From an uncultured Eubacteriales bacterium (GTDB lineage Bacteria > Bacillota > Clostridia > Oscillospirales > CAG-272): a stretch of 46,528 nt of DNA. Of this stretch, positions 44,832 to 46,528 are shown one piece after another; the stretch's first letter is position 1, and the number at the start of each line of letters is the position of its first letter. The notes under the pieces were generated by a model. It saw only the letters and a list, made by a program, of their open reading frames with translations, was not told where the DNA came from and ran no database searches. The position numbers were made by a program, and so were the translations under genes. The stretch spans positions 31,131-77,658 of the forward strand of contig CAJUIQ010000004.1 of assembly GCA_910586545.1 (NCBI GenBank), given 5' to 3'.

Positions 44832-46121
44832 ATGAAACAGGACATGATCCTCATACTTGATTTAGGAAGTGAACAAAATCCCCAGATTGCCCGCGAAATT
44901 CGGGCTTTGGGCGTGTATTCTGAAATTTATCCTCACGATATTTCTGCAGATGAATTGGCGGCGCTGCCAGGTGTGAAGGGAATTATTCTCAATGGCGGTC
45001 CCAATCGCGTAGTGGATGGGGTGGAGATTGATGCCTGCGCAGCGGTGTACGCGTCTGGCTATCCTCTCCTGTGTGTAGATCATAAAAGCGAACCCGGATG
45101 GCCTATAGACGAAGCAGCCCGGAAAGAGATGCTTTCTCATTTTATTTTTGACACATGTAAAGCGGAAGCCAACTGGAATATGGAGAATTTTATCGCCGAT
45201 CAGGTGGAACTGATTCGCCGGCAGGTTGGGGACAAAAAAGTGTTGCTGGCATTGTCCGGGGGTGTGGACTCTTCTGTTGTTGCCGCACTGTTGATTCGGG
45301 CAATAGGCAAGCAGCTTACCTGCGTTCATGTAAACCATGGTCTTTTGCGCAAAGGAGAGCCGGAGCAGGTAGTAGACGTATTCCGCAACCAGATGGACGC
45401 CAACCTGATTTATGTAGATGCGGTGGACCGTTTTCTAGACAAGCTGGCTGGTGTGGCTGACCCGGAGCAAAAACGAAAAATTATCGGTGCAGAGTTTATC
45501 CGAGTATTTGAAGAAGAGGCCAGAAAGCTGGACGATATTGAATTTTTGGCACAGGGTACGATTTATCCCGATATTATTGAATCCGGCACGAAAACAGTAA
45601 AAGCGGTGAAAAGCCACCACAATGTAGGCGGCTTACCCGACGATTTGCAGTTTGCATTGGTAGAACCTCTGAAAATGTTATTTAAGGATGAGGTGCGGGC
45701 TTGTGGAACCGCCCTTGGACTTCCGGATGAAATGGTATATCGGCAGCCGTTTCCTGGCCCTGGACTGGGCGTGCGGTGCCTTGGCGCGATTACTAGGGAG
45801 CGGTTGGAAGCCGTGCGGGAATCTGATGCAATTTTGCGTGAGGAATTTGCTAAAGCTGGCCTGGAAGGAAAAGTTTGGCAGTATTTTACGGTAGTTCCTG
45901 ATTTTAAATCCGTAGGTGTGCGGGACAATGCTCGCACCTATGAATGGCCTGTAATCCTGCGTGCGGTGAACACAATTGACGCAATGACTGCTGCTGTGGA
46001 GGAGGTTCCCTTTGCCTTGCTGCAGCATATTACGGAACGGATTACCACAGAGGTGCAAGGTGTTAGCCGTGTGCTGTATGATTTAACGCCAAAGCCGTCC
46101 GGAACAATTGAGTGGGAATGA
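44832..46121 (+). CDS. guaA: GMP synthetase with truncated glutaminase domain (probably ammonia-dependent)
   Basis: 429 residues, against about 510-525. The ATP-pyrophosphatase and dimerisation parts are complete: the PP-loop ALSGGVDSS near 140, VNHGLLRKGE, GTIYPDIIES, FPGPGLGVR, and the terminal TIEWE. They convert XMP and ATP to GMP. The N-terminal class I glutaminase domain starts normally (ILILDLGSEQNPQIAREIR, GIILNGGP), but about 85-95 residues are missing after SGYPLLCVDHK. At the nucleophile position (GVCYGM in E. coli) there is Asp, and the catalytic His-Glu region (FHPEVTH) is gone. The frame is uninterrupted, so this is a clean internal deletion. It should use free ammonia or a separate glutaminase. 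AAAGGAG precedes the ATG. Confidence 0.93.
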   Translation: MKQDMILILDLGSEQNPQIAREIRALGVYSEIYPHDISADELAALPGVKGIILNGGPNRVVDGVEIDACAAVYASGYPLLCVDHKSEPGWPIDEAARKEMLSHFIFDTCKAEANWNMENFIADQVELIRRQVGDKKVLLALSGGVDSSVVAALLIRAIGKQLTCVHVNHGLLRKGEPEQVVDVFRNQMDANLIYVDAVDRFLDKLAGVADPEQKRKIIGAEFIRVFEEEARKLDDIEFLAQGTIYPDIIESGTKTVKAVKSHHNVGGLPDDLQFALVEPLKMLFKDEVRACGTALGLPDEMVYRQPFPGPGLGVRCLGAITRERLEAVRESDAILREEFAKAGLEGKVWQYFTVVPDFKSVGVRDNARTYEWPVILRAVNTIDAMTAAVEEVPFALLQHITERITTEVQGVSRVLYDLTPKPSGTIEWE

Positions 46122-46236
46122 GCGTCAAAACGGCGCAAACCCGCATGAATACAGGGTTTTTGACCTGTCACTTTGCCTTGTGATACTGGATTGATACTAT
46201 TCGTTTCAACCCGGTCACACAAGAGAATGATTGCAA

Positions 46237-46300
46237 AGGGCAAGCGAACCGCCCTGCTGAACGACAAATTCAGCAGGGCGGTTTTGCTTGCCCTATTTTT
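46237..46300 (+). terminator. Large hairpin terminator downstream of guaA
   Basis: AGGGCAAGC and its complement form an outer arm; CCGCCCTGCTGAA and its complement form a 13-bp inner arm with a small internal loop between; T-run follows on the plus strand. It could end guaA transcription or that of an inserted element. 46122-46236 holds no gene; it contains TGATACT repeated after a four-base gap (near 46180-46198). Confidence 0.8.
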
Positions 46301-46526
46301 CTTTTCTCCAAGGAACATAGCTGTCAAACCGTTTGCTGTCATCGCAGGTACACGGCCAGTTGAGTTTCCACTCAAAGTATTCCTCCCTGGTAATCTCCCC
46401 GGCGTGTAGCTCCTGCTGGCGCAAGAGCCATTCCCTCATAAACTCATCCACAAGGCCATAGTTGAAGTAGATACCCACGGGAGGTTGAGCGGGCCAGTCG
46501 TCCGTGTCGTTGTAGCGGACGGCGGT
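46293..46526 (-). CDS. Unidentified small protein, partial, possibly mobile-element cargo
   Basis: The frame is open to the window edge, so the 5' end is missing; 77 residues are visible. The C-terminal part (GEITREEYFEWKLNWP, then DDSKRFDSYVPWRKEK) resembles small proteins I recall from conjugative elements of gut Firmicutes, but I cannot name the family. GC content and codon use are higher in G/C than the flanking genes. The stop touches the large hairpin. The start cannot be seen; a GTG at 46478 is only an internal candidate. Confidence 0.6.
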   Translation of the reverse strand, partial: TAVRYNDTDDWPAQPPVGIYFNYGLVDEFMREWLLRQQELHAGEITREEYFEWKLNWPCTCDDSKRFDSYVPWRKEK

Positions 46527-46528
46527 AT

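Noticed and set aside
44832..46121. guaA as a frameshifted pseudogene
   Set aside because: The reading frame is continuous, the synthetase half is fully conserved, and the promoter and ribosome site are good; a deletion without frameshift fits better than decay.

Overview
The window looks like a chromosomal segment of a low-to-mid GC Firmicute, most likely a gut-type Clostridia (Oscillospiraceae/Ruminococcaceae-like). The signs are strong AGGAGG-type ribosome binding sites, frequent TTG/GTG starts, consensus TTGACA-N17-TATAAT promoters, a T-box leader, many hairpin terminators shared by convergent genes, and a gene repertoire of that group. The genus is inference. No rRNA, tRNA or CRISPR array was seen.

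Layout. 1-9.5 kb is housekeeping: the 3' part of an endonuclease IV gene, then a minus-strand run with recG, mltG, a CPBP-family membrane protease, 5-formyl-THF cyclo-ligase, a DJ-1/PfpI protein, and an FtsK/SpoIIIE translocase. 9.5-11.8 kb holds a half-size TauE/SafE protein, a Nif3-like protein and dapA. 11.8-21.2 kb is an accessory polymorphic-toxin island: a secreted 2,308-residue RHS/YD-repeat protein, a probable immunity gene, a promoterless second RHS tip that starts with a 318-bp near-exact copy of the core, its own probable immunity gene, and a decayed third core fragment. 21.2-29.4 kb is housekeeping again: an S1-domain protein, YitT, an operon of aminotransferase, pyrophosphatase, Obg and an RsmF-like methyltransferase, then MscS and an SH3b protein.

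29.4-35.6 kb is an F-type ATP synthase operon (minus strand, order B-E-F-A-G-D-C). It has no separate delta gene. Instead a domain resembling the C-terminal half of delta is fused to the N-terminus of alpha, and the c subunit carries a signal-peptide-like leader. 35.9-38.6 kb is a fused XRE-cupin-acyl-CoA synthetase gene behind a T-box leader with its own promoter. 38.6-46.1 kb holds a PHP-domain protein, rplM-rpsI, a large secreted membrane-anchored protein, and a two-gene operon of a CofE-like ligase plus a GMP synthetase whose glutaminase domain is largely deleted. The last 400 bases lie beyond the 3' end of guaA, a known integration hotspot, and start what may be a mobile element.

The observations most worth following are the delta-CTD/alpha fusion, the glutaminase-less GuaA beside a CofE-like ligase, the T-box in front of an acyl-CoA synthetase, and the RHS tip cassettes.
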